Positions 47,503 to 58,424 of a stretch of 64,000 nt of DNA are shown here, piece by piece (positions within the stretch are counted from its first letter, which is position 1; each line of letters begins with the position of its first letter). The notes under the pieces were generated by a model. The model was given only the letters and a program-made list of their open reading frames with translations. It was not told where the DNA came from and did no database searches. This stretch comes from Terebella lapidaria (lineage: Eukaryota; Annelida; Polychaeta; Terebellida; Terebellidae), in assembly GCA_949152475.1 (NCBI GenBank), contig OX424567.1, positions 17,571,402 through 17,635,401 on the forward strand, written 5' to 3'. The position numbers and the translations under genes were made by a program.

Positions 47503-48570
47503 GTTTCGGAATGCGCATTAAGTATTCAGGCCTACCCATACATTATATCCATATATAGGCCAGAGGTACAAGTAATAGAGGTTACATATATTATTTAACA
47601 AAATAGCATAATGAGTGCAATACGAATAAATCAATAAACATACATGCATAAGTAGGCCTACATGTACATATTCGGGTATATAATTAACATGTATCAGAAA
47701 CCCATAAGGGATTCTCCTATGGGTTTCTGCATGTATATGTTTAAATGTATACATAGGTCGTGGGCTTGTGATCAAATTGAGTGGATTGCTAGAGTTAATT
47801 CATTCAATTACAATGAAATGTATTTAAAAACATTACACAGATTGTTCTAGACCTTATTTACCTACGTTCGACCGTGATTCGGGGAAGGCAAATGATAGCA
47901 TCATGTACTTTGAAACACATTAACCTGGGAGTGAAATGTGTAATCAGTCAATCGTTGAAGAAGATCAAGGAATAATCAGTCATTGAAGAGCACCAATTTT
48001 TTTCACGAATTCAAATTATCGATGATCATCGCACCGCTTGAGATATACACCTTCCTAATTAATTTTTGTGCTTTTCGCATTTTCGAGAAAATTTGTGACG
48101 AAAATTTGGGAAATGAAACGAACGACAGATAGATTCAGTGTGTTAGATATGGTGAACAGTACTCTACGACAATGTTATTGAACCAGTTCAACAGAATCAG
48201 TTTCTGGCCATCAATTTTACATAGTCAAGTCCTCTTCAAGTGGGAGGAGGGGGGGGGGGTCGTTCATGGTAAACACTTCACTTTGTATTTCGTAAAACAC
48301 TATTAAGAACTACTTGTATTTGAAATATTTATAGGGCAAAACTCGAAACTATCAAAATAGTCATCGCTTATGCAAACACGATTAGAAAAAAAATGTCACG
48401 ATAATGAACCAAGCGCAATAAATTAAAGAAATACAGGTATGAAACATTTCAGGTTATTTCCCATACTTTCAGTTTCTGTTTTCAATACTGGGAAATGCAG
48501 CGAGATGGCTTTCGATTCCCATGGGCGTGGTGTTGACAAAACGACATTCATTTCAGTGATATAAAACGAT
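47503..48570 (+). repeat. ~1.07-kb segment upstream of OAS, duplicated at 54397-55455
   Basis: Colinear with 54397-55455 in the same orientation. Shared blocks include 'GTATTCAGGCCTAC', 'ATATATAGGCCAG', 'TTTCGACCGTG'-type, 'ATCGCATTTTC'-type, 'CAGAACCAGTTTCTG'-type and 'ATGTCACGA', in the same order and spacing. Similarity ends about 380 bases before the OAS start codon. It is non-coding and probably includes distal regulatory DNA of the OAS gene or a dispersed repeat next to it. Confidence 0.8.
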
Positions 48571-48947
48571 GCTTTTAACTAGATATTCATATCGGACGTC
48601 AAATTATTGATCAATTCAGTTGCTTTGACTCATTATCAACCACTTTCTACTTTCAGGTCATTTGGCAATAAGCCACGTTTCAGTTTTCCAGAATTTTCAG
48701 GTATATACCTCGCCGACATTCACGTGCGAACAAAGAAGATTTCTGTATTGTGTCAGACTTCGCTTCTGGTCAAACACCTCGTCGTGAATCTGCGACCAAG
48801 GGTCAAGGTAAATCTAAATTAATTCGATTCGGTATTAAAGGTGTACTTATACTTGTCGAATTGTGTCGAATATTCTCAGGTATTCATTTACAGCATTTCC
48901 ACATACAATAGACCGTAAATTCGCTAACCACTGGCGCTGGGATCAAG

Positions 48948-50516
48948 ATGTTGCCACAAGACTCATTCCTTCGCTCTGCTCACGGAGACTTTTCCAAGTT
49001 TGTAGCCGATGAGTTAAGGCCATCTACAGAATTCAACCAACTATTGGGAGAAGGAATTGCTGCGGTTGCCAAATTCCTCCATCATCAAACCCGGTACAGT
49101 GTCAAGGAAGTCGTTAAGGTCAGCTGTCATTTTTAGATTAGCCCTTTGGGAGTTTCAGTAATGCATATTTTAAACATTTTTAAAACTCCATTTTTATATC
49201 AAGTGTGTGTATATTTCACAACTAAATTATGAATATTATAATGATTCACTCTATCCTGATAATGAAAATATACAATCATGTCACTTGGGGAACAGGGTGG
49301 TAGTGCGGGAAAAGGCACCACCGTCAAGGGAAAATCTGACGTCGACGTCGTCATTTTCTTGAACGACTTCCGAAACGCCGGCGACTTCCGGCAGAAAATC
49401 GCACAAGTCATCAGCGATTTGAAGCAAGCTTTGTCGCAGTTTGGACGCCATGAGGGCCACAGTATCACTGGGCTTAAGTCGACCAGATTCAGTGTGCAAT
49501 TCGCACTGAAGGCGAAGGGGATGGCGCAAGCAGTTGATATCGATTTGCTGCCTGCCTTCGACAATCTTGGAGTTAGAGGTTGGCAGCAGCAACAACAAAC
49601 ATTAATGCACCTTAAATAATGCACCATGGGGACACACCATCATGGCATTATTAACTTTCCTTTTAAATTCTCGGGGTTTTTTTTTTTCAGGCAAAGCCCA
49701 AACATACCAAGACATGTTACATGCAAGCGACGATGACAAAGAATATTACTCGGCCTCTCTGAGTCCTCTCCAGATAGACTTCATCAAGACACGGGCCACA
49801 TTGGTCAAAGATTTGATCCGACTGGTTAAATATTGGAGAAAAACACACTTTGAGGTTCGCTGAATCCCTGTGCGGTGCACTGCACTCTCAAAGTAGAGTA
49901 AGCTTTTATTAATACCCAACGAATGTTGACGTCGTTGAATGTTGAATCTTATAAATCAGGTCAGGCTTAGTTCTGGGAGTCTTCCATCCTCCTACCCTCT
50001 GGAGCTGATTGTGATTAGATGCTGGGAGAATGCTGGGCGACCACAGAGCTTCAACCTCGCTAAGGGGCTGAAGGTTGTCCTGGAAACTCTGGCAAACAAC
50101 ACTGCCATAGACATGACATGGGGTGACAACTATAATATCCACTCATTCCACGCAGCCATCACTGGTCTGAGAGGCGAAGCCAACAGAAAACGCATGTGGG
50201 TAGCTTTTGCTTTGAGTAATTAGAAATCGCTCATTTGGATTTGTGATTCTTGGATTCGTAAGATATATAGATATATAGCCTACTATCATATCGAAAAGTA
50301 GATGCTACCAACACTGGCAACCAACACCACGTTAATTCTATCAAATCATGTTTGCTTTTGTTTCTGTCTAGTCCCTTCATTTTGGACCCTGCCAGTCCTT
50401 TCCGTAACACCGCCGCGAGGTTTGGAGCCTGGGGGGAGGTGGCCCAAGTTGCTAGGGAGAGCGCCGACAGCCCATGTCTGAGGAATATCAGCTCCTACAG
50501 ACACAGCTGGGCTTGA
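48948..50516 (+). CDS. 2'-5'-oligoadenylate synthase, single-unit
   Basis: Five exons, 48948-49118, 49296-49578, 49691-49854, 49960-50195 and 50372-50516, join in frame to 332 residues. That is close to one OAS unit (about 345-400 in vertebrates). OAS enzymes sense double-stranded RNA and polymerise ATP into 2'-5' oligoadenylate. The active site is intact: GGSAGKGT (58-65), the first two metal ligands in KSDVDVVIF (D72, D74), and the third in IDLLPAFD (D140). The second half matches the OAS C-terminal domain: LVKYWRK, SYPLELIVIRCWENAG, DPASPFRNTA. The exon 2 donor (GTTGGC) is weaker than usual. There is no myristoylation signal or C-terminal CaaX-like motif (it ends RHSWA). A polyadenylation AATAAA is at 50980, inside a palindrome. 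RNase L is not expected in invertebrates, so its downstream pathway is open. Confidence 0.95.
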
Positions 50517-50916
50517 GGCAGCGCTATAGCGAGTCTCAGAAGTTTTGCACTTTGATTACACGATGGGTTCAAAGAATATGTTTGATATGACTGTGTAGTG
50601 ATCAGGAATATGTATGTTGAATTTCAACTGGGTGGCAGATTTTATTGAATTTCATTCAAGATTTATGACATTTTACTTGTATAGTCTTAAGCTGGTTTTT
50701 GTGTTATTACCGTGTGGTGATCGTGAAATTGTCGTTCAACAGGTGTGCAGATTTTATTGAAGATATTCAAGATAATATATAATTTACAAGATATATAATA
50801 GTTATATATAATATATAATATAATATATAATATATAATGAATGAGTGATTATGGTGCAACATAATTGTTTTTTCTTATTTACTGATTGACAATTTTTCAT
50901 TTTGGGGCACAGTGTG

Positions 50917-51143
50917 TCATTATGGAATTCCGGTCACGACATCAACTTGTGACTTAAGACTTGCGAGTTGCTTTTCCATAATAAACTACTGTTTGGTATG
51001 GAATCTCTAGTCGTAAGTCACAAGTCAACGAAATCAGCTTGTGGTTTGCGACTTGTGACATGGAGTACTGAACAGTAGTTTAATATGGAAAAGCAACTCG
51101 CAAGTCTTAAGTCACAAGTTGATGTCGCGACTGGAATAATGTC
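50917..51143. repeat. 227-bp hairpin repeat just after OAS
   Basis: Two arms of about 75 bases face each other: 'CGACATCAACTTGTGACTTA' at 50937 and its complement 'TAAGTCACAAGTTGATGTCG' at 51108, continuing through 'AGACTTGCGAGTTGCTTTTC' and 'AACTACTGTT'. The loop of about 75 bases contains a smaller inverted pair ('AGTCACAAGTC' and 'GACTTGTGAC'). It has the form of a small foldback element. Confidence 0.8.
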
Positions 51144-51345
51144 GTAGAGTGAAACGGACGTTATTTTCGGACTCGTCGCCCTAGACAAACATGTCTTAGG
51201 GGTATGTTGGTTGAACTTGACCCTGGTCCAATTTTTTTTTTGCTGAGTCGGCATTTTTCGTTTTCGTCGATATCTCGGAAACGGTGCACCGTAGAGCAAA
51301 ACAGACATTATTTTCAGACTCGTCGCCCTAGACAAACATGTATAA
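51130..51345. repeat. ~152-bp tandem repeat that received the Harbinger insertion
   Basis: 'GGACTCGTCGCCCTAGACAA' with flanks (about 51135-51200) recurs as 'AGACTCGTCGCCCTAGACAA' at 51316-51335. The sequence after the insertion (54213-54300: 'GAACCTTGACCTTGAAATTT', 'TTCATTTTCGGCCATATC') corresponds to 51209-51280 ('GAACTTGACCCTGGTCC', 'TTCGTTTTCGTCGATATC'). The second unit is therefore split by the transposon. Confidence 0.65.
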
Positions 51346-52319
51346 AGGCGGGCACACACCTGTCCGATTTTCACCATCCGCATCCGCATCCGTATCCGCA
51401 TCCGTCATCAGTTAATTCAAGAGCGTGTACACACCTTGTCCGATTTATTCCGTCCGTTGTCAGCTTTTTGTGTCCGGATGAAGTGAAATTACATCACGTG
51501 AGCATAAACTGATGAAAATACTGCATAGAAGCACGTTTCGAGATGATTTATTGATTGAATGTTCTCAGCGTAAATTCTACTGTATTGTTTACAGTTATGT
51601 CTGATGAGGAGATTGAGGAATTATTTTAGCAAGGTACAGGGCCAAAAACAGAACTGTGATCCCAAAAAAAAGATATTGGGTACATAGCATTGTGCAAAAG
51701 CGCAAGAAATATGACTATCATCGGTTGGTTATGGAACTCGAACTGGACAGCGAACGGTTCCATAATTACATACGAATGTCCAAGGAACAACTAGGTCGGA
51801 CTTTTTAACTAAAGTCGGTGCATAATATATTGGCGCGAACCTATCTCGTCATATATCTGAATTTACAGACTTGTAGTAATTGAAATTTATATAAAGTGAA
51901 AACGGTACTATGGCCATTATAAAATAATGGCTGTTTTTTTCCGTCGTGTGCGTTTCTAGTCAATATATTCAGGAAAATATATATCCTTATGGGGTTTTAC
52001 ATGGGAAATCTAGCTTGCCATTGATGCTGTTTGGGATTGAGACAAATCAATGGAATAGCCGATTTGAATAGGGGTCATCTCAAAGAAAATACAATTGTCA
52101 CAAATGAATATTTGTTTTATTACTCGTGCTTGATAATATTTCGCATTCCCTAGAAATCACAATCACACAATATCCACGGAAGTCATTTAGGCCGAATCTG
52201 ACCATACATCTAACAGTTACTTAAGTTGAAAGACAACTTCATGATATGCTTGTAGTTATTATTCGTATAAACTCCATTTTCAGACTATGAACAAGTTAGG
52301 AAAAGTCCAAATCAAACCC

Positions 52320-53403
52320 TGTTTCATCAATTATTAGGAACTTGAACGCCAACAAATCTAATTGTCCTGATGGAATCAGTGCCTTATTATTAAAGTATAC
52401 ACACTTGCCAATTAATGATTTTTTAAGCAGAATATTTAACCTATCTTTTGGGTCGGGAATCGTTCCGGTGCAATGGAAAACAGCTAATATTGTTCCAGTA
52501 TACAAGAAAGGGGATAACAAGATTGTCACCAATTCTAGAAAGAATGATATGCAATCGTCCTTACGAATACTAAAAGTTGTCGAATTTCTTAATGTAGAGG
52601 AATCTCTACTTAAAACTATGGATTCTGCTATGAACCAAAGAGCCTAATATAGGCTCTTTTTTTATTGACATCTCGAAGGCCCTTGATCGTGTATAGCACA
52701 CGGGTCTAATTCATAAATTAAAAACTTTGGGAATTACGGGTCGCTTATTAAATTGGCTTTGAAACTATATCCATGGTCGTTCTCAGCGGGTTCATAAACG
52801 GGATTAATGCTGACTGGCGTCTCATGAATGCAGGAGTTCCACAAGGGTCGATACTAGGAGCCCTATTGTTTTAGTTCATGTGAACGATATAACACTTGGT
52901 TTTGATTCCGATATTTACCTTTACGAGAGTTGTCACGGGCCCGATTTTTGAATCCATTATGATGAACAACGACCTGGGACTTCTGAATTGAGCCAATGGG
53001 CTTTAAATAAATTACCCAAATTTACGTTTCCAGAGGTCGAATATCGACAGAGTACAAGAACACTGTCATTTGGGAATGGTATTTAATGAAAACTTCTCTT
53101 GGGAATCTCACATAAACAGACGCATTTCACAAGCAGCACCCTGTTTGAATTTACTGTTAAGGACAAGTGTTACTATACCTCGACGTATAAAAGAACTAAT
53201 TTATTTAACATATAAAACTTCGATTCATTATTTTCTGTAATGACCCATTCACCTTCATCGATACAATTCTTCTGCGCCGTTGACCCCTTTATCGCGGATA
53301 TCATGCCCGAAACATCTATGACCTTACTTTCCAAGACAAAAATATTTTATTGCGATTATTCCTATTCGGGGACGATCGACTTCCACTTTATTTGAATCCC
53401 CTT
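52320..53403 (+). mobile_element. LINE (non-LTR) reverse transcriptase fragment, broken
   Basis: Decayed RT domain from a Jockey/CR1/L2-like element inserted within the Harbinger element. Frame 52342-52647 reads NLNANKSNCPDGISALLLKY and VQWKTANIVPVYKKGDNKIV. A deletion or replacement follows, then FIDISKALDRV, LKTLGITGRLLNWL, the expected AGVPQGSILG segment (with a frameshift) and VNDITLGF. Further on are VFNENFSWESHINRRIS, VTIPRRIKELIYLTYKTSIH and, near 53300-53400, NIYDLTFQDKNILLRLFLFG DDRLPLYLNP. Several frameshifts and stops interrupt it. The endonuclease domain and the 5' part are absent. Confidence 0.85.
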
Positions 53404-53653
53404 AATGCTATGGTAACATGTCATACCCGGAGGATATATCTACGGCAAAAAAATCGAAAACTCCGGGAACTGACGGGAATCTCCGTGGACGTTCCGCCCT
53501 GACTCTCGCCTGTGTCGGGAGCTGCTCCGGGAAAAGTTGGACACGTTCAAAAACTTCTGGCCGAATGCTGGAGTACACGCCGGCTATCTCCGTGCTTCTC
53601 CGGCTGTTTCTAAAAGTCCGTATTTGTGTCGGGAATACATGTGACCATAGCAT
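53404..53653. repeat. 250-bp TIR element at the 3' edge of the LINE
   Basis: Starts 'AATGCTATGGTAACATGTCA' and ends with the complement of 'AATGCTATGGTCACATGTAT'; similarity continues as ATACCCG against ATTCCCG. It is flanked by TA. It is richer in G+C than its surroundings, and both strands are open over the whole length (81 codons each, ATG near each end). A small non-autonomous transposon is the simplest reading; the left TIR may also overlap the end of the LINE coding frame. Confidence 0.55.
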
Positions 53654-54396
53654 TAGTAATTAAGAACTAGATTCTATATATAGTAACGTAGGCCCCTACT
53701 TACCGCTGAAACCCACTTTAATTGAATCCCAGGTGTTTCGCACCAGCTGGGCGTCTTTGTATTCCGTATGCTTCCGATTATATAGGTATTCTTCACTTCT
53801 CACAAGTTCAATTAAGAGCTCATAATTAAAATCTCCTGTTTTTTGAGGCCTTCATATTCTCATTTCTGTCACTTGACTATTATGTTTGACAATGGCACCG
53901 ACGGTTCGGTTTGAATTTAAATAGGCCTATAAGTGGCCTAGCCTAGGCCTAAGAGTCGTAGTACATGCACCGTGCACTTGTTATGCGTCTCACGTGCGTT
54001 CTTAAGCACGTGATTTTTTATCCGGAAGGGCGTCCGCATCCGTGAAAGTCGGTCTGCTACCGATTTTGCCGGACGACAGTGCAGATGCGGATACGGATGC
54101 GGAGAGGTGTGCTCACTGCCTCTCAAATAAGCCAGAGCGAATTTAACTGATGACGGATGCGGATACGGATGCGGATGCGGATGGTAAAAATCGGACAGGT
54201 GTGTTCCCGCCTTAAGGCGGTATTACGGATGAACCTTGACCTTGAAATTTTTTTGCCAACTTAACCTTTTTCATTTTCGGCCATATCTTTTTTCTTAAAT
54301 TTGGTGGTGTTGGGATTTGTCAGTAATTGTGTTTCGCAATGCCCCAAGGCCTCTAGGCCTTTACGTCTGGTTGGGTGACGGGATGTTATCATACAT

Positions 54397-55455
54397 CGTT
54401 TCGAGATACGCATTACGTATTCAGGCCTACATATACATTATATCCGTGCATATATAGGCCAGTGTTACAAGTATAGTGGTTATATACATGTACATTATTT
54501 AATGGAACAGCATAAGCATTTCGTGTAGGCTATGCAATAAACATGCATGCATAAGTACAAGTATATTCGAGTATGAATTAACCTGTATATTATACATGTT
54601 CAAATACATTGGTCGGATGATTTTGTTTTAACCGAGTGGGCTGCTTAAGGTAATTAGTTTAATTACAGTGTAATTTATTTGTAACATTACAGAAATACTT
54701 TTCATACACTTTCGACCGTGGTTCGAGGAACGTAGGAGATATCCTGGAATTTAACCTGAACGTCGGACGAAAACTCTGCCAAATTTCAGACTATTATCTC
54801 AAAATTTGAAACATAGAAACATGCCATATAATGCTTGCACGAAGGACTGCAATCTACGATGAATTCATTGGTCTTCCATACATGCGAATCGAACTCACAG
54901 TAATAATTAACCATTGAAGAGAACCGAAGTTTGCACATTGCACGTGGATTATGGCACAATTGTAACAACTGTCTCGAACTCAAGTTATCAATGACCATCG
55001 TACCCATTTGAGATAAACCTCTCCCAATAATATCCGCGATGGAACAGGCTTATCGCATTTTCAAGAAGTTTTGTGAATATGGGAAGAGAAAACGACAGAT
55101 TTCTGGGTATAGCTTCAGTATGTTTCAACAGAACCAGTTTCTGACCATTTATTAATGATATTGAAGTCCTTTTTAGGTGGAGTCGTTGGATTTCATTTCG
55201 AAAAAAAAACACTATATAAGTACTAGTATTTGAGATATGTTTAGAACAGAACTTGGAAATATCACGAAATTCATCGTTTACACATACACAAAATTGAAAA
55301 ACAAAAATGTCACGAGAGCGTACGAACCACCCTAAAAAATTGATAAAATGTGTATGAAACATCTCACAAGTTTGACTAAATTCATCATTCTTTTAATTTC
55401 TGTCTCCCGAACTGAAATATATCGATGTGGTTTCTACGTGAAATGATATAAACCC
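54397..55455 (+). repeat. Second copy of the OAS upstream segment
   Basis: Colinear direct copy of 47503-48570 (see there), about 6.9 kb downstream. Divergence is substantial (many substitutions and small indels), so the duplication is not recent. Similarity stops at about 55455 with 'GATATAAACCCCTAGATACC', where a 183-bp tandem repeat begins. No OAS-like coding sequence follows. Confidence 0.8.
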
Positions 55456-55487
55456 CTAGATACCCAGCAAACACAATAATGTTTATA

Positions 55488-56330
55488 AAATATTTTACAA
55501 ATGTTTCTCCAAACATCATGAAAATGTTTTATTTAATATTTTATTGATGTTAAAGTGTATGGTCTCACAAACATTGTTTAAACATCTTGTCGAAACATAG
55601 CATCATTATCATTAAAATGTTCTTAGAATGTTTATTATTATGTTTTTGAATATACAGAATGATGTTGTAAAAATATTTTACAAATGTTTCTCCAAACATC
55701 ATGAAAATGTTTTATTTAATATTTTATTGATGTTAAAGTGTATGGTCTCACAAACATTGTTTAAACATCTTGTCGAAACATAGCATCATTATCATTAAAA
55801 TGTTCTTAGAATGTTTATTATTATGTTTTTGAATATACAGAATGATGTTGTAAAAATATTTTACAAATGTTTTTTCGAACATCATGAAAATGTTTTATTT
55901 AAATATTTTATTGATATTAAAATGTATGGTCTCACAAATATCGTAAAAACATTTTGTCAAAACTAAGCATCAATATCCTTAAAATGTTCTCAGAACGTTT
56001 GTAACAATGTTCTGAAAAAATGTTTTACGAATGCGTTTTAAAAGTTCAATAAAATATAACACAAACATCACTCAAATGTCTCTACAAAATTTATTACCAT
56101 ATTTGTTTAAACATTTAGAAAACATCATAAAACTGTCCAAGCAACAGTTTCGTAAAATATGACACACACATCCTTGAAATGTTTTCACAACATCCACTGG
56201 TAATATCTTTAGAACAATTAAAAACGTTTTACAAATGTTCAAGCAACTGTTTCGTCAATACTACATAAACATCCTTAACATATTTCCACAACATTCATGT
56301 GCATATTTTTCAAACATTTGAAAAACATAT
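55488..56330. repeat. 183-bp tandem repeat
   Basis: Two nearly identical units (55491-55673 and 55674-55856) and a third, more diverged one from 55857, each starting 'TATTTTACAAATGTTTCTCC' and containing 'TAAAGTGTATGGTCTCACAA'. Beyond 56040 the array continues as short, strongly decayed fragments ('AACATCCTTAAAATGTT', 'TTTACAAATGTTCAAGCAAC'). Strongly AT-rich; each unit is made of shorter 'AAACATTTT/AAAATGTTT' phrases. Confidence 0.9.
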
Positions 56331-56337
56331 TTTGTCA

Positions 56338-56553
56338 TTTTTTAGAATGATTTTGTTGTTTTGAATACTTCCCCTTGATAAGTGTCATTGTCCAGTGATT
56401 GTCCATAATCATCAGTTCGATTCTGTACAACTGGCACGTCAGAATCAGATGACTGAGAACTTTTGTCTTGTTCAAATGCCTTTCGTTTTGCTTTAATCCA
56501 TCTCCGATTGTATTCTGCTTTTCTCGTCTTTTTCTCAAGGGTGGTCATCATGC
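56338..56553 (-). CDS. Possible terminal exon of an unknown protein
   Basis: The frame after a good acceptor-like sequence (TTTTTTTCAACACAG at 56558-56572 on the minus strand) begins GCATGATG. It reads TTLEKKTRKAEYNRRWIKAK, a very basic helix, then a Ser/Asp-rich stretch (DKSSQSSDSDVPV) and ends KTTKSF. Composition is protein-like and unlike the AT-rich surroundings. I do not recognise the family; basic-helix starts of this kind occur in transposon-encoded and nuclear proteins. Other exons were not found, so it could be a gene fragment. Confidence 0.3.
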
Positions 56554-56743
56554 CCTGTGTTGAAAAAAATCTTGAGTCAAAGAACCCAATACAAACAACA
56601 CATGAAAAGCATTCTCGTTTATAAACATGGAGATATCTTCCACCAAGGGAACAAAGTAGAGTCGATTTCTGGTACCATAAATGCCTTGTTTTGGACAGAC
56701 ACAGACGTTTCTTATTGAATACATTGTTTATTTCATTTAACAT

Positions 56744-58400
56744 AAAGGCATAACATTAAGCCTAACCGGAATGATATCCTAAAATTTACACAAAGTTCTC
56801 TTAAACCTATGTATCTTACATCTTGTTAAATTGGATATCTTGTCTCATACATTTACATTGTACAAAGTTTACATAAACTCATGGTCACAAACAGAACCAT
56901 TCTTATAAATTATCTAACCAGCACGCCACCATCACCTATACATGGTAGCGTGCCTGATATTTTGATTGGTGTGCATGAGTTTTATTGTTAGTTACAGTCT
57001 TACAGAGCACTTTGGTTTGTGATATTTGTGTGATGATTTCTACTTGAATTCGAATTTAAATGTCACCTTTCCCATAAAGTTCAATTGTGTTAAAGGCTAT
57101 GACCCGTAAAACAAATCAACACCTTTCACAAATGAATCTGGGCAAAAGGATCTATTTTGTGCGCATTACTTGTTAGTTTAAATAGCATTTTGATTTGTGA
57201 TATTGTACTTGAGTTTGAATATAAATGTCACCTTTCCCATAAAGTTCAATTGTGTTAAAGGCTATGACCCGTAGAACAAATCAACACCTTTCACAAATGA
57301 ATCAGAGCAAAAGGATATATTTTGTGTGCATGAGTTAATTGTTATTTCACGGAGCATCCCGATTTGTGATATTGAAGTTGAATTTGAACATACATAAATG
57401 TCACCTTTCCCATGAAGTTTAATTGCGTTAAAGGCTATGACCCGTAGAACAAATCAACCCCTTTCACAAATGAATCAGGGCAAAAGGATCCACTCAAGAC
57501 AGCATATATCAGGCCGTGGAATGAAATATAAAAATAGGCCCCTTCCATCTCTATTTAATTGATAGCATATGTGCCAAGCATTCCTGTTGGTTGTCTCTGG
57601 ATTGTAAACACCTGATATTACTCCATGCCTCCCCCTGTCCTGTGTGGCTGCCTCACAATGCTAGTCTGCATGGATCAACAACACCCCACCCCCATCCCTA
57701 AGCAGTGACATCCAAGAGCTTCTCTTGCTACAATATACCAGCAGCGTGTACATATATATGCCTACTCTGCCCTGCCCTGGCGCAACTAAAATAATGTTGT
57801 TGTTTTTCAAATTGGCATTATCGCCGCATGCATTTGTATTTTCATGAGGTGTGTTTAATTGGGATATGTTAAGATGCCGAGTACTGTGTTTTTACGGGTA
57901 TAAAACCCATGCGTATTCACTCGGGTATCTAGGGGTACATAGAACCATTTCTGATAGAACTGTAGCATTTAGAATGTCAAATTGTGTTGCCGAGGAACGT
58001 GATGTTGTATAAATACATGACAGAGGGTTGTGGTACTCAAAAGTTTTGAAGTACATTATGGTCTAAAATTGCCTGTGATACTACCCACTGCAATATATAG
58101 TACACAAGTAATATAGACCTAGTTGGGAACATGTGATAGTATCCACGATACATGTAATTGATAATGCAAACATAATCCATGCCACTTACCTTCGGTTTTG
58201 TATCTTTTTGATTTTCCTTCCTCTTCTTCAACTTCTTGACTCTAGTTCACAATGTTAGCAAACCTCGTGGAATGAATTATGGCGGGAAGCAGCCCGAAGC
58301 ACATGTACACTCCTCTGTACAACCGCTACTGATAAACCTCCGGAGCTCGGGCCCGGTGACTATATTTCCTGTCTCACATGCAGTGCATGGTTCCTTTTTT
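56744..58400. other. Non-coding stretch with a 165-173-bp tandem repeat
   Basis: No gene is supported. At about 57000-57490 three tandem units contain 'TGTCACCTTTCCCATAAAGT', 'AATTGTGTTAAAGGCTATGA' and 'CCCGTAGAACAAATCAACAC'; unit starts at 57061, 57226 and 57399. The remainder is AT-rich or C-rich spacer. Confidence 0.55.
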
Positions 58401-58424
58401 ATGACCCATGGGGTTTGTTGTATA

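Larger units (their letters stand above)
51346..54212. mobile_element. PIF/Harbinger DNA transposon, decayed, with nested insertions
   Basis: Terminal inverted repeats start 'AGGCGGGCACACACCTGTCC' on the left and (complement) 'AGGCGGGAACACACCTGTCC' on the right; both continue into a run of CCGCATCCGCATCCG and then GTCATCAGTTAA. The element is flanked by TAA on both sides (51343-51345 and 54213-54215), the three-base duplication typical of PIF/Harbinger. Near the left end (about 51650-51790, + strand) a segment reads KRYWVHSIVQKRKKYDYHRL followed by VMELELDSERFHNYIRMSKE, which matches the N-terminus of Harbinger transposases. The rest of the transposase, including the DDE domain, is not visible; the middle is occupied by a LINE fragment and a 250-bp TIR element. 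The copy cannot be autonomous. Confidence 0.88.

Noticed and set aside
49199-49627. 142-codon minus-strand frame
   Set aside because: Antisense shadow of OAS exon 2.
56335-56743. 133-codon minus-strand frame taken as a whole gene
   Set aside because: The upstream half is not protein-like and a splice acceptor lies in the middle; only the downstream ~70 codons are kept as a possible exon.
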